From assembly GCF_014205215.1 (NCBI RefSeq), contig NZ_JACHNC010000001.1, positions 2,733,001-2,797,000 of the forward strand: DNA of 64,000 nucleotides. Direction: 5' to 3'. Shown piece by piece: positions 1-8,622 of the stretch. Made by a program: the position numbers and the translations under genes. Each line of letters begins with the position of its first letter. The first letter of the stretch is position 1. The notes beneath the pieces are model-generated. The model searched no databases. It was given only the letters and a program-made list of their open reading frames with translations, and was not told the origin of the DNA. This DNA comes from Actinoplanes lobatus (GTDB taxonomy: Bacteria; Actinomycetota; Actinomycetes; Mycobacteriales; Micromonosporaceae).

Positions 1-1853
1 GCGTCAACGGGCTCGCGCTCTCCGCCGACTCGAGCGTTCTCTACGCCGCCGTCAGCGGCGGCCACCGGATCGCCGCGATCGCGACCGACACGCTGACCGA
101 GACGGCCAGCTACCCGGTCGGCGACACCGTGACGATCCGGGACGTGGTCGGCCCGATCAGCGGCAAGCTCTGGTTCTCCACCATCGGCGCCAACGTCGGC
201 ACCGGCACCATCGGGTCGGTGGACCTGGCGACCTCGGCGGTCGCGGTGCACGATGCGCGCGCCGACGGGGTCGGGCTCTATTCCACTCCGGAGATCTCCA
301 CCGGAGCCGGCGCGCCCGGCCTCATCGTGCTCACCGACACCGACACGACCAGCGGCGACAGCGTGGTCTACGACGTCTCGTCGGGCGCCGCGGACCTCAA
401 GCTGGCGGCCGAGGTGTTCGGCGAGTTCACCTCGGACGTGGCGATCTCCGGCGACGGCGCCGAACTGATCCAGGCCGGCTACAACGGCTCCCACCGGATC
501 GCGATCTCGGACGGGACCAAGACGGCCGCGTACACCAGCCTGAACCACTTCGGCGGGGTCGAGGTCGCGGCGGACGGCCGGGTGGCGCTCTCGCTCCGCG
601 GCGCCTCCGTCTTCGGTACCCAGGACGTCTACGTCTTCCAGCCCGGCGCCACCACGCCCGAGCGCACCTTCAAGCTGCCGTCGGTCGCCGGCAGCTACAA
701 CCGGCCCGAGGTGGTGGGCCGCGGTCTCGCCTGGGAGCCGGGCGGATCACGGATCTTCGCGGTCGCCGAGGGCGACGGCACGCAGAACAACTACTGGCTC
801 TACACGCTGAACGACTCCGACCCGGTCGAGCCCGACCCGACGACGGTGTCCCCCTCGCCGTCCACCTCCACCCCCTCGCCCGGCCCCACCGAGACCAACT
901 CGCCGGAACGGCTCCAGCCGACCATCTGGCTGACCGCGCCGGCCACCGCCACCCGGGGCCAGGCGCTGACCATCACCGGCACGATCAACGCGAACTGGCC
1001 GCTGCCCGCCGGCAAGGAACTGGCTCTGTGGCGCCACGACGTGGAGACCACGAGCGGCCCCTCGTTCGGCGGGGTCGCGACGACCGACGCCAACGGCGAG
1101 TTCCGCTTCACGAACACGCCGCCCGCCGGTGGCGAGGTCACCTACGAGGTCGTGTTCGAGGGCGACGCGGACTATTACCCGGCGACGGCCTCGGCGGTGG
1201 TCCAGGTCTCCCGGACGACTCCCGGTCTGACCCTCGACAAGAACAAGACCGTCAACGCGTACGGGGCGACGGTCACCTTCACCGCGACGCTGGGCACCAC
1301 CTACAAGAACCGGGTGGTCGAGATCTGGGCCGACCCGTACGGCTCCGACCAGGCCAACCGCCTGCTCAAGCGGGCCACGGTGAACAGCGCCGGCAAGGTG
1401 GCCGCCAGCTTCAAGCTGACCCGCAACACCACGCTGACCGCCCGGTTCACCGGTGACGCCCGGTACGCCCCGCGGACCGTCACCTCGGTGGCGTACACGA
1501 AGGTCGCGGTCAACACGAAGGTCACCAAGCACTTCAAGACCAAGAAGATCGGGTCGGTGTCCTACTACGTCGTCCGTACGACGAAGGACCCGCACTTCGT
1601 CACCACGATGACGGCCTACCCGAACCGCTTCCACCGGATCGTCATCCAGCGCTACAAGAACGGCAAGTGGACGGCGTTCGAGAGCGCCACCATCGGGCTG
1701 GACGCGTACGGCGTGTCGGAGGCCTGGATCACCGGCTACTACCCGGCCGGTCAGCGGTTCCGGGTGCGCGCCGAGTACGGCAACAGCCCCTACAGCGACA
1801 AGATCAACGCCACCACGTACGGGGCTTGGCGGTACTACACGTACGAGAAGTGA
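1..1853 (+). CDS. Secreted beta-propeller / Ig-like repeat protein, 5' end outside window
   Basis: The reading frame is open from base 3, so the start codon and any signal peptide lie upstream; about 616 residues are visible. The first ~270 visible residues have the short repeated strands of a WD40/YVTN-like beta-propeller. A Ser/Thr/Pro linker follows, then two Ig-like beta-sandwich repeats (one starting near PTIWLTAPATATRGQ, the next near PGLTLDKNKTVNAYGA), and a Lys/Tyr-rich C-terminal domain ending in YYTYEK. This is the usual layout of an exported actinomycete surface protein that may bind carbohydrate or another protein. No catalytic motif is visible. A strong terminator follows 14 bases after the stop codon. 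Confidence 0.8.
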   Translation, partial: VNGLALSADSSVLYAAVSGGHRIAAIATDTLTETASYPVGDTVTIRDVVGPISGKLWFSTIGANVGTGTIGSVDLATSAVAVHDARADGVGLYSTPEISTGAGAPGLIVLTDTDTTSGDSVVYDVSSGAADLKLAAEVFGEFTSDVAISGDGAELIQAGYNGSHRIAISDGTKTAAYTSLNHFGGVEVAADGRVALSLRGASVFGTQDVYVFQPGATTPERTFKLPSVAGSYNRPEVVGRGLAWEPGGSRIFAVAEGDGTQNNYWLYTLNDSDPVEPDPTTVSPSPSTSTPSPGPTETNSPERLQPTIWLTAPATATRGQALTITGTINANWPLPAGKELALWRHDVETTSGPSFGGVATTDANGEFRFTNTPPAGGEVTYEVVFEGDADYYPATASAVVQVSRTTPGLTLDKNKTVNAYGATVTFTATLGTTYKNRVVEIWADPYGSDQANRLLKRATVNSAGKVAASFKLTRNTTLTARFTGDARYAPRTVTSVAYTKVAVNTKVTKHFKTKKIGSVSYYVVRTTKDPHFVTTMTAYPNRFHRIVIQRYKNGKWTAFESATIGLDAYGVSEAWITGYYPAGQRFRVRAEYGNSPYSDKINATTYGAWRYYTYEK

Positions 1854-1866
1854 TCCACTGACGAGT

Positions 1867-1900
1867 AAAGGGGCCGGTCGTCCTCGACCGGCCCCTTTTC
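1867..1900 (+). terminator. Intrinsic terminator
   Basis: Perfect 13-bp stem (1868-1880 with 1885-1897) with a TCCT loop, ending in a short T run, 14 bases after the stop of the propeller/Ig-like gene. It should end that transcript. Confidence 0.9.
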
Positions 1901-2067
1901 TTGCGCCGTCGGCCACGTCGCGGCGACCCGGTTCCGCCCACATCCGGTGCTTCAAGCGCCCGGTCGGGCGAACCACCAAATGGGGGCGCCGTCCGCCGCG
2001 CTAGGCGGAAATGGGGCTTTCGCCGGAAACAGTCGCCCGTTTCGCCCGCTTTGCGCGCTGCTGTTGT

Positions 2068-2119
2068 GCGATCTTGAACGATTTACCACCCGAGGCGGCG
2101 GTAAATCGTTCAAGATCGC
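2068..2119. repeat. Palindromic element, 20-bp arms (GATCTTGAACGA type)
   Basis: Perfect inverted repeat: bases 2068-2087 pair with 2100-2119 around a 12-base spacer. The arm begins GCGATCTTGAACGATTTACC. A second element with the same core, GATCTTGRACGA...TCGTYCAAGATC, is at 63690-63739. Two copies with shared arms but different centres suggest a dispersed palindromic repeat (REP-like) rather than a one-off terminator. There is no T run on either side. Confidence 0.75.
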
Positions 2120-2262
2120 TCCGAGTGACGCGTCCTGCTGTCGAGGGATTGCGGATTCGGCCGTGGGCGACCAGGAAGAAGACTCCCGGCGCCTCCATGC
2201 ATGCGCCGCCATGGTCCCGGTGGGTGACTCCCGACGGGCTCCCCAGGCTGACCGGCGTCAAA

Positions 2263-2430
2263 CCGCCACCACTCACCCGGCGCGACCGGCGTGACGGCCG
2301 GGAGCAGCACCCCGGTTGCCTGGCGATCACTACCGCAACCACCCGCCCGGCGCGACCGGCGTGACGGCCGGGAGGAACACCCCGGGTGTCTGGCAAGCAC
2401 CACCGCAACCACTCACCCCGGCGCGACAGG
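2263..2430. repeat. Tandem repeat, unit about 70 bp, two copies plus a partial third
   Basis: The sequence around CCCGGCGCGACCGGCGTGAC recurs at about 2275, 2346 and, truncated, 2417, each time preceded by a CCGC(A/C)ACCAC-type stretch. The copies differ by a few substitutions (AGCAGCACC versus AGGAACACC). Each unit can form a CCCGGC...GCCGGG stem. Function unknown. Confidence 0.7.
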
Positions 2431-2654
2431 GCGGCACCTGCGGGGGTATCCGACCGATCTACGCCCGGCGGGCGCGGCACAGGCCGGAGCGGGCAGTAGG
2501 CACGCGCCGACCGGACGGAACGGCCCTGATGAGACGGGGACGACGTCGCGCGTACCGGAAAGGGGCCGGAAGCGGAACGAAAGGTGGTACTTCACCTACG
2601 CCAACTGATTGATCCAGGTTGACGGCCGTCGGGTGGGCACTCAAGATCATCTTT

Positions 2655-3938
2655 GTGTCGATCACGACAGCCGATGTCTGCCCGCTGTGTGCGGGCGCGC
2701 TCACCACGCTGCCTGAGCAGGAGCCGTGGTGTGGCGCCTGTGAGTGGAACCTGGACGCCTTCCCGCCGGTCGAGGACGCCGGCTGGTACTCGCGGCGGAT
2801 CATCGAACGGGACCGGCGGGCCGGGTTCCGGGCACACCGGGAGCTCGCCACGTCCGAACCGGATGAGAACGGCGGGCGTACGGCGTACCGAATCCTGTTG
2901 TTGATCTCGGGTTTGCTGGTGCTCGGCAACCTGGGCCTCGCCGGATACGGCCTCTACCTGGTGATCTGGGGCGACCCGTTGTTCCCCAAGATGTTCGGGC
3001 TGATGCTGGCCGGTCTCGCCTGGGTGTTCCGCCCGAGGATCGGCAGTTTCAAGCGCTTCCTGAGCGAGGACACCTACCTCGTGGAACGCACCGACGCCCC
3101 GGTCCTGCACCGGCTGATCGAGCTGGTCGCGGCGGAGATCGGCGCTCCGGTGCCGGACCGTCTGATGATCGACTACGCGGGGAACGCGAGCGTGGCGGTC
3201 GTCGGGTTCCGGCGCACCAGCGTGCTGACGCTGGGCCTGCCCCTGCTGGTGGCGCTGCGCCCGCAGGAACTGGTGGCACTGATCGGGCACGAGCTCGGGC
3301 ACCTCAAGCACGAGGACAGCGCCCGGGCGCTGCTCATTCAGCCCGCCACGACCACGTTCGGCCGGCTCGCCGAGATGGTCCGCCCGCCCGCCGAGGAGGA
3401 CGTCGTGGGAGCGGGCGATCCCGCCATCGTCGTGTACCGGCTCTGGCAGGCGGTCGGCGGCACGCTCGCGCTGCTCCTCTCGGCGGCGCACATCCGGATC
3501 GGGGTGGTCGCCGCCGACGGGAACCGCCGGGTGGAGCTGCGCGCCGACGCGATGGCCGCCCGAGCCGCCGGATCCGAGGCCGCACTGTCGATTCTGGACG
3601 CGCTCACGCAGATGGGGATGTTCTTCGAGCACATCCAGCCGTGGGTTCCGAAGGGTGAGGCCGGGCCGGCGTGGCGGCGGCTGATCCACGCGGTCCGGGA
3701 ACGGGAACAGCCGGACGGTCCGGCCCGGCTGCAACTCACCGCCCGGACCGGGGCCACCCTGCTCGCCAGTCACCCGCCGGCCGGGCGCCGGCACCAGTGG
3801 CTGGCGGCGCGGCCGCCACAGCCCGCCCACCTAGTGGTGGACCCGGCCACGGCGGCCCGCCTGGATCGGGAGATCGACCGGTACGCGGAGGCGCTGCACC
3901 GCGCGATGATCGACCACCCGATGTTCTGGAACGGGTGA
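2655..3938 (+). CDS. M48-type membrane metallopeptidase with N-terminal zinc ribbon
   Basis: The protein is about 427 residues. The N-terminus carries CPLC and CGAC (around residues 9-12 and 26-29), a zinc ribbon. Two hydrophobic stretches follow (about residues 76-127), then the catalytic HELGH at 212-216 and a downstream VELRADAMAAR segment that could supply the Glu ligand of M48 (Ste24/HtpX-like) peptidases. A further hydrophobic segment lies between them. It probably cleaves membrane or misfolded proteins at the cytoplasmic membrane; the substrate is unknown. I chose the GTG at 2655 because the conserved ribbon begins right after it. A TTG at 2619 in the same frame is possible but poorly supported. 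The gene converges with the RTX-like gene downstream. Confidence 0.8.
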   Translation: MSITTADVCPLCAGALTTLPEQEPWCGACEWNLDAFPPVEDAGWYSRRIIERDRRAGFRAHRELATSEPDENGGRTAYRILLLISGLLVLGNLGLAGYGLYLVIWGDPLFPKMFGLMLAGLAWVFRPRIGSFKRFLSEDTYLVERTDAPVLHRLIELVAAEIGAPVPDRLMIDYAGNASVAVVGFRRTSVLTLGLPLLVALRPQELVALIGHELGHLKHEDSARALLIQPATTTFGRLAEMVRPPAEEDVVGAGDPAIVVYRLWQAVGGTLALLLSAAHIRIGVVAADGNRRVELRADAMAARAAGSEAALSILDALTQMGMFFEHIQPWVPKGEAGPAWRRLIHAVREREQPDGPARLQLTARTGATLLASHPPAGRRHQWLAARPPQPAHLVVDPATAARLDREIDRYAEALHRAMIDHPMFWNG

Positions 3939-3950
3939 GCCGCTCCACCG

Positions 3951-5408
3951 TCACTCGCAGTTCAGGAACTCACCGGTGCCGAGGCTGTACTCGTGCCGGC
4001 ACGAGTCGGCGCCGTCGCCGCCGTCGAGGGTGTAGCGGTTGTACGTCTCGAAGCCGCCGCCGTACAGGGCGTCGTCGCCGGCCTCGCCGTAGACCTTGTC
4101 GACGCCGGTCTTGGAGCCGTCGTCGGCGTGCAGTTCGTCGTTGCCGCCGCCGCCGCGGATCACGTCCGCGCCGCTCGAGCCGTTGATGACGTTGGCGCCG
4201 CCGTTGCCGGTCAGCACGTCGTCGGCCCATCCGCCGGACAGGTTCTCGACGTCGGATCCGATGCTGTCCTTCTCGCCGCTGGAGCCGTCGTCGCCGCTCT
4301 GCCCGTCGAGGTCGGCGACGACCCGGACCAGCCGGTCGCCGTACGAGACGGTGTCCCTACCGGCGCCGCCGGACAGGTGGTCGTTGCCGAAGTCGGCGGT
4401 GAGGTTGTCGTTGCCGTCGCCGCCGAACAGCCGGTCGTTGCCGTCGCCGCCGACCAGGTAGTCGTCGTCGCCCAGACCGTGCAGGGTGTCGTTGCCCTCG
4501 CCGCCGTCCAGCCAGTTGGCGCTCGCGTTGCCGGCCAGCCAGTCGTTGCCGTTGCCGCCGCGGAGACCTTCGACGTCCGTACCGATGGAGTCGCCCTCGC
4601 CGGCCTGGCCGTCGTCGCCGGACTGCCCGTCGGCGTCGGCCGCGACCGCCCGGCTGCGGGCCATGTATTCGACCGCGTCGCTGCCGGGGCCGCCGTGGAT
4701 GACCTCCCGGGCCGTGCCGTTCCAGCCGCCCTGGTTGAAGCTGTCGGAGCCCTCGTCGCCGTAGAGGACGTCCCGGCCGGTGGCCTCGTCGAACATGTCG
4801 TCGCCGGTGCCGCCGCGGACGACGTCGTTGCCGGCGCCCGGGTCGATCCGGTCGTTGCCGGAGTCGCCGTAGATGTAGTCGGTGCTGGGCCCGCCGCGCA
4901 GGTCGTCGTCGCCGATGCCGCCGCGGATGACGTTGACGCCGCCGTCCGGGTAGATGTAGTCGTTGCCGCCGTTGCCGTAGATCGTGTCGTTGCCGCTGCC
5001 GCCGAACAGGTTCTCGCCGCGCGGCCCGCCGATGATCTTGTTGGAGCCGCTGCCGGCCCGGATCCACAGGCTCAGGTCGCTCTGGTTCACGACGGTGTCG
5101 TTCTCGTCGTACGTGTGGATCGCCCCGCCGGTGGGCGCCCCCGACGTGGTGCACCGGACCCGCGTCTTGTCGCCGCTCACCTGCTTGCAGCCGGCGCCGG
5201 GTTTGATCGTGACCCGGTCGTCGATGGTGACCGTGTTGCCGGACCGCGTGATCGTCACGTAGTTGACCCGGTTGGCGGCCGCGCTGAACTTGATCTGCGT
5301 CCGGTTCAGCACCTGCGCGGTGCCGACGGCGGCGGCCGAGGCCGGACCGGCGATCGTCAGCCCGGCGAGAACGACGGCGGTGATGGTGCCGGCCCGTAGC
5401 GTCTTCAT
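3951..5408 (-). CDS. Secreted RTX-type calcium-binding repeat protein
   Basis: 485 residues. A signal peptide (MKTLRAGTITAVVLAGLTIA, cleaved after ASA) is followed by a ~90-residue beta-rich domain containing VTITRSGNTVTIDD. The rest is a long array of GGxGxDxxx-type nonapeptides of the hemolysin calcium-binding family, which fold into a parallel beta-roll when calcium binds. The start at 5408 is set by AGGAGC seven bases upstream. An ATG at 5423 overlapping the upstream stop (ATGA) is possible but has no ribosome site. It lies 11 bases after the FG-GAP gene, so the two are probably co-transcribed. It is a paralog of the protein at 8623-9702. I see no adjacent type I secretion genes, and the signal peptide points to Sec export. 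Confidence 0.88.
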   Translation of the reverse strand: MKTLRAGTITAVVLAGLTIAGPASAAAVGTAQVLNRTQIKFSAAANRVNYVTITRSGNTVTIDDRVTIKPGAGCKQVSGDKTRVRCTTSGAPTGGAIHTYDENDTVVNQSDLSLWIRAGSGSNKIIGGPRGENLFGGSGNDTIYGNGGNDYIYPDGGVNVIRGGIGDDDLRGGPSTDYIYGDSGNDRIDPGAGNDVVRGGTGDDMFDEATGRDVLYGDEGSDSFNQGGWNGTAREVIHGGPGSDAVEYMARSRAVAADADGQSGDDGQAGEGDSIGTDVEGLRGGNGNDWLAGNASANWLDGGEGNDTLHGLGDDDYLVGGDGNDRLFGGDGNDNLTADFGNDHLSGGAGRDTVSYGDRLVRVVADLDGQSGDDGSSGEKDSIGSDVENLSGGWADDVLTGNGGANVINGSSGADVIRGGGGNDELHADDGSKTGVDKVYGEAGDDALYGGGFETYNRYTLDGGDGADSCRHEYSLGTGEFLNCE

Positions 5409-5419
5409 GGAGCTCCTGT

Positions 5420-6997
5420 TCATCGGGCGATGTACCCGCCGTAGCCGACGCCGTTGGGGTCGAGGAACCGGCCGCTGGTCAGCGTGGCGTTGCCGAGGCC
5501 CTGGTAGCCGCCGAGGAAGCGGGTGACGGTTCCCGATCCGTAGCCGGGGTGGTCGCCGGCGACCTGCTCGGAGGGGGCGCTCACCAGCGCGTCGACACCG
5601 CCGGAGCCGTTGAGGTTGAGCAGCGCGACGCTCGCCCCGAACCGGTCGCCGCGCTCGGCGCCGTCCGGCACTCCCGCCGACGACTGGGTGAGGGTCTGCG
5701 ACTTGGCGCCGGTCAGGCCCTTGGCGGAACCGCGCAGCAGCACGACGGCGCCCGCGTCGTTGTTCTCCCCGGGCACGCCGACCAGCACGTCGGCACGGCC
5801 GTCGAGGGTGACGTCGCCGACCGCGATGCTGTCGCCGAAACGGTCCCCGCCTTCGGCGGCGCCGGCCACGCCGGGGCTGCTCTGGGAGATCGCGATGACG
5901 CCCTTGGCGGAGAGCCCGGTGGTACGCCCCGGAACGGTCACGACCATGCCCCCGTAGACGCCGGAGCCCGCCTGCGCCCCGGACACCCCGCAGACGACCT
6001 CGCCGTACCCGTCGCCGGTGGTGTCGCCGATCGCCAGGGCGGCGCCGACCTCCCACACCCCGAGTTTGCGAACGGTCGTGGCGATCTTGCCGCCACTGAG
6101 CGCGGTGACCTTCTTCAGCGACACACCGGCGGAGGTTCCCCAGAACTGGGTGATGGTCCCGCTGCCGTTGTAGTTGATGTCCGGGCGCTCGCCGGGGGCG
6201 CCGACGACCAGTTCCTGGTAGCGGTTCTTGTCGATCCGCCCGATCGCGACGGCGAAGCCGAACTTGTCGTAGGTGCCGGGCGACCCGGGAACCCCGGCGG
6301 TGTCCCGGCTGATCCAGCGGGCGCCACCGGCAGTGAGGCCGCTCGAACCGCCCTTGAGCACGACGGCCGCCCCAGCCTCCGCCTTGTTCCCGATCCGCTT
6401 GCGCGGGATGCCGATGGCCAGCTCGTCCCGGCCGTCGCCGGTGATGTCACCGGCCGCGAGCGAGAAGCCGAACCAGTCACCCTGCACGGAGGCGCCGGGC
6501 ACGCCGGCGGTGCTCTGGTTGAAGTGCTGGGCCCGGTTCGGCTGGAGTCCGCCCGGTCCGCCCGGGATGATCCAGACCGCGCCGGCGACGTACCCCATGG
6601 TGCGCAGATCGGCCTCGTTGTAGTCGCCGATCGCGAGGTCGTCGTACCGGTCGCCGTTGAAGTTGCCGGCCGCCATCGAGTAGCCGAAGCCGCCGCTGGA
6701 GCTGCCCGGGATCGCGGTCTTGAGCACGTCGCGATGGGCTGCCGACGAGTAGGCGACGGCCACGCCGACGTTGCTGAAGACGGCGACGTCGTCACGGTTG
6801 TCGCCGTCGAAGTCGGCGCGGCTCGTGCCCTTGCCGGTGTAGGGCTTGACGCTGACCGGCGTGCGTTCCAGCAGCAGGGTGACGCCGTCCCGGACGGTCT
6901 CCGTCACGGTGGGGGAGGCGGCTTGGGCGGCGACCGGAGACGTCAGCACGGTGGCGCCGGCGATCGCCGCGACCAGCACGCTGCGCGTGTACCTCAT
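5420..6997 (-). CDS. Secreted FG-GAP repeat (integrin-alpha-like propeller) protein
   Basis: 525 residues with a clear signal peptide (MRYTRSVLVAAIAGATVLTS, cleavage near AQA). Seven FG-GAP/VCBS-type repeats can be picked out, each containing a DxDGDxxxD-like calcium loop: FDGDNRDD, FNGDRYDD, ITGDGRDE, IDKNRYQE, TTGDGYGE, VTLDGRAD and LNGSGGVD. The number fits a seven-bladed propeller like the head of integrin alpha chains. The start ATG is preceded by GAGGAG. It is first in an operon with the RTX-like gene downstream, so two calcium-dependent exported proteins are made together. The later repeats have degenerate Asp positions. It is probably involved in adhesion or surface assembly; the ligand is unknown. 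Confidence 0.87.
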   Translation of the reverse strand: MRYTRSVLVAAIAGATVLTSPVAAQAASPTVTETVRDGVTLLLERTPVSVKPYTGKGTSRADFDGDNRDDVAVFSNVGVAVAYSSAAHRDVLKTAIPGSSSGGFGYSMAAGNFNGDRYDDLAIGDYNEADLRTMGYVAGAVWIIPGGPGGLQPNRAQHFNQSTAGVPGASVQGDWFGFSLAAGDITGDGRDELAIGIPRKRIGNKAEAGAAVVLKGGSSGLTAGGARWISRDTAGVPGSPGTYDKFGFAVAIGRIDKNRYQELVVGAPGERPDINYNGSGTITQFWGTSAGVSLKKVTALSGGKIATTVRKLGVWEVGAALAIGDTTGDGYGEVVCGVSGAQAGSGVYGGMVVTVPGRTTGLSAKGVIAISQSSPGVAGAAEGGDRFGDSIAVGDVTLDGRADVLVGVPGENNDAGAVVLLRGSAKGLTGAKSQTLTQSSAGVPDGAERGDRFGASVALLNLNGSGGVDALVSAPSEQVAGDHPGYGSGTVTRFLGGYQGLGNATLTSGRFLDPNGVGYGGYIAR

Positions 6998-7143
6998 GGG
7001 GTGCTCCTCAGGCTAGGAGCAGCAGATTACCTATCCGTGAATTGGCGGGAATCCCCGTTTCCGGTCACTGTTGATCACGAAACAGCGACGATTCGCAGGC
7101 GTCGCGACGAACCGGGACCGGATCGGCCCAAAACGGGAAATCC

Positions 7144-8244
7144 TCAGAGGCTGACCCACCGGCCGGAGGCGGCGGACTCGGCCACCGCGTCGAGGATCCC
7201 GGCGGCCGCGATCGCGTCGGCCAGGGTCGCCCCGTGCGGCACCCCCTCGGCGATCGACCGCAGGAACAGCCCCGCCTCGATCACCTTGAGGTCGTCGTAC
7301 CCCAGCGGGATCCCGGCCCCCGGCTGGAAGTCGCCGTGCGCGCCGTCGCCCGGGCCCACGAAGACGGTCGCGTCGCCGATCCGCAGCTCACCCATCCGCC
7401 GGAAGTCCCAGGACAGCACCCCTTCGGTGCCGTGCACGGTGAACCCGTACCGGTTCTGCTCCCCGGCCGCCACCCGGCTGGCCTCCAGCGTGACCCGGGC
7501 CCCGGAACGCATCCGCAGCAGCGCGGCGAACCAGTCCTCGTTCTCGACCGGGCCGGGCTCACCCGTACCCCGCTGGTGTCCGGAGGTGGCGCCCGCCGGG
7601 CGCGGGCGTTCGGCGATGTGGATCGCCGTGTCGGCGACCAGCGCGGACACCTCACCGAGCAGGTGGCGGACCAGGTCGGCGGCGTGCGAACCCAGGTCGC
7701 CGAGCACCCCGCTGCCGCCGCGTGCCCGCTCGAAACGCCAGCTCAGGGCGGCGTCCGGGGCGGCCGCGTAGTCGCTGAAGAACCGGAACCGGGCGTGCGT
7801 CACCCGGCCGATCCCACCGGCCCGCAGGATCTCCCGGGCCCGGGCCACGGCCGGCGCGTGCCGGTAGTTGAAGCCGACCGCGACCCGCACGTCCCCGGTG
7901 ATGGCGCGGGCGTCGGCGGCGCTCAGGCCGACCGGCTTCTCGATCCAGAGGTGCCGCCCGGACGCGGCGAACGCGGCGCCGATCTCCCGGTGCAGGAAGT
8001 TCGGCGCGGTCACGCTGACCGCCGCGATCCGCGGGTCGCCGAGCAGCGCACGCCAGTCCGTGGTGGCGGTGGCGAACCCGTACACCCCGGCGGCCTCGGC
8101 GGCCCGGCCCGGCACGTCGTCGGCGACCGCGACCAGCTCCGGCCGGGGCAGCTCCGGATAGTGATGGCCGACCCGGGAGTACGCCCGCGTGTGCGCCCGG
8201 CCCATCCAGCCGAACCCGATCACCGCGACGCCGATCGATCCCAT
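7144..8244 (-). CDS. Gfo/Idh/MocA family NAD(P)-dependent oxidoreductase
   Basis: 366 residues. The N-terminal Rossmann fold shows VAVIGFGWMGRAHTRAY (GxGxxG dinucleotide motif), then AVSVTAPNFLH and the family's EKPVGLSAADA. The Lys of EKP is the usual catalytic/NAD-contacting residue. The C-terminal half is the alpha/beta substrate domain with GSHAADLVRHLLG and HGTEGVLSWDF. Members oxidise or reduce sugars, inositols and related polyols in the cytoplasm. The substrate here is unclear because no sugar transporter or isomerase lies next to it. Length is normal for the family. Confidence 0.88.
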   Translation of the reverse strand: MGSIGVAVIGFGWMGRAHTRAYSRVGHHYPELPRPELVAVADDVPGRAAEAAGVYGFATATTDWRALLGDPRIAAVSVTAPNFLHREIGAAFAASGRHLWIEKPVGLSAADARAITGDVRVAVGFNYRHAPAVARAREILRAGGIGRVTHARFRFFSDYAAAPDAALSWRFERARGGSGVLGDLGSHAADLVRHLLGEVSALVADTAIHIAERPRPAGATSGHQRGTGEPGPVENEDWFAALLRMRSGARVTLEASRVAAGEQNRYGFTVHGTEGVLSWDFRRMGELRIGDATVFVGPGDGAHGDFQPGAGIPLGYDDLKVIEAGLFLRSIAEGVPHGATLADAIAAAGILDAVAESAASGRWVSL

Positions 8245-8314
8245 CCCGGCATCGTAGGCAGGTCACCTGAACGCGGCCTCCCGTACCGGTGGTCTCGTGG
8301 GGTTAGGTAGGGGT

Positions 8315-8539
8315 GTGGGCGAGAAGACCTATGCCGAGACGTTCGACGCCGATGCCGCCGAGTGGCTGCGATCCGGCGGCCCGGCCGGGGAGTTCGTGGA
8401 GATCTCCCGGCTCCCCGACGGCGGCGCCGCGATGCGCAACTCCACCGACCCGGCCACCATCCTGTTCTTCACCAAGGGCGAGTGGGACGCCTTCACCGGC
8501 GGCGTCCACGACGGCGAGTTCGATCTGCCGGAAAGTTGA
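8315..8539 (+). CDS. DUF397 family small protein
   Basis: 74 residues, cytoplasmic. It matches the DUF397 pattern: a W-x-R/K-S-G core (DAAEWLRSGGP), a VEISRLPDGGAAMRNSTDP central strand and a LFFTKGEWDAFTGGVHDGEFD tail. DUF397 proteins usually sit beside an XRE-type helix-turn-helix regulator (the BldB/WhiJ-like developmental pairs of actinomycetes). No such regulator is adjacent, so this copy is an orphan. The GTG at 8315 is chosen because of the purine-rich TAGGTAGGGG just upstream; a GTG at 8297 would add six residues. Confidence 0.82.
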   Translation: MGEKTYAETFDADAAEWLRSGGPAGEFVEISRLPDGGAAMRNSTDPATILFFTKGEWDAFTGGVHDGEFDLPES

Positions 8540-8622
8540 GGTTGCGGGTTCCCCCTACCATTCGCGCACAGCGAATCTGCGACGCCGATCGATGTCCGCG
8601 TCGTCCAACGGGGAGAATCCAT

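Larger units (their letters stand above)
1854..2654. other. Long intergenic region carrying a palindrome and a tandem repeat
   Basis: About 800 bases separate the propeller/Ig-like gene from the M48-type peptidase gene. I see no convincing coding frame: short open frames occur on both strands, but none has a ribosome site or a recognisable product. The region holds a terminator, a 20-bp-arm palindrome at 2068-2119 and a ~70-bp tandem repeat at 2263-2430, described separately. The rest shows nothing I can name. Confidence 0.6.

Noticed and set aside
2263..2430. CRISPR array
   Set aside because: The units are contiguous and near-identical without unique spacers of constant length; no cas genes are present.
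5549..7771. A 740-codon plus-strand frame over the FG-GAP and oxidoreductase genes
   Set aside because: It crosses two unrelated minus-strand genes and an intergenic gap, so it is a shadow.
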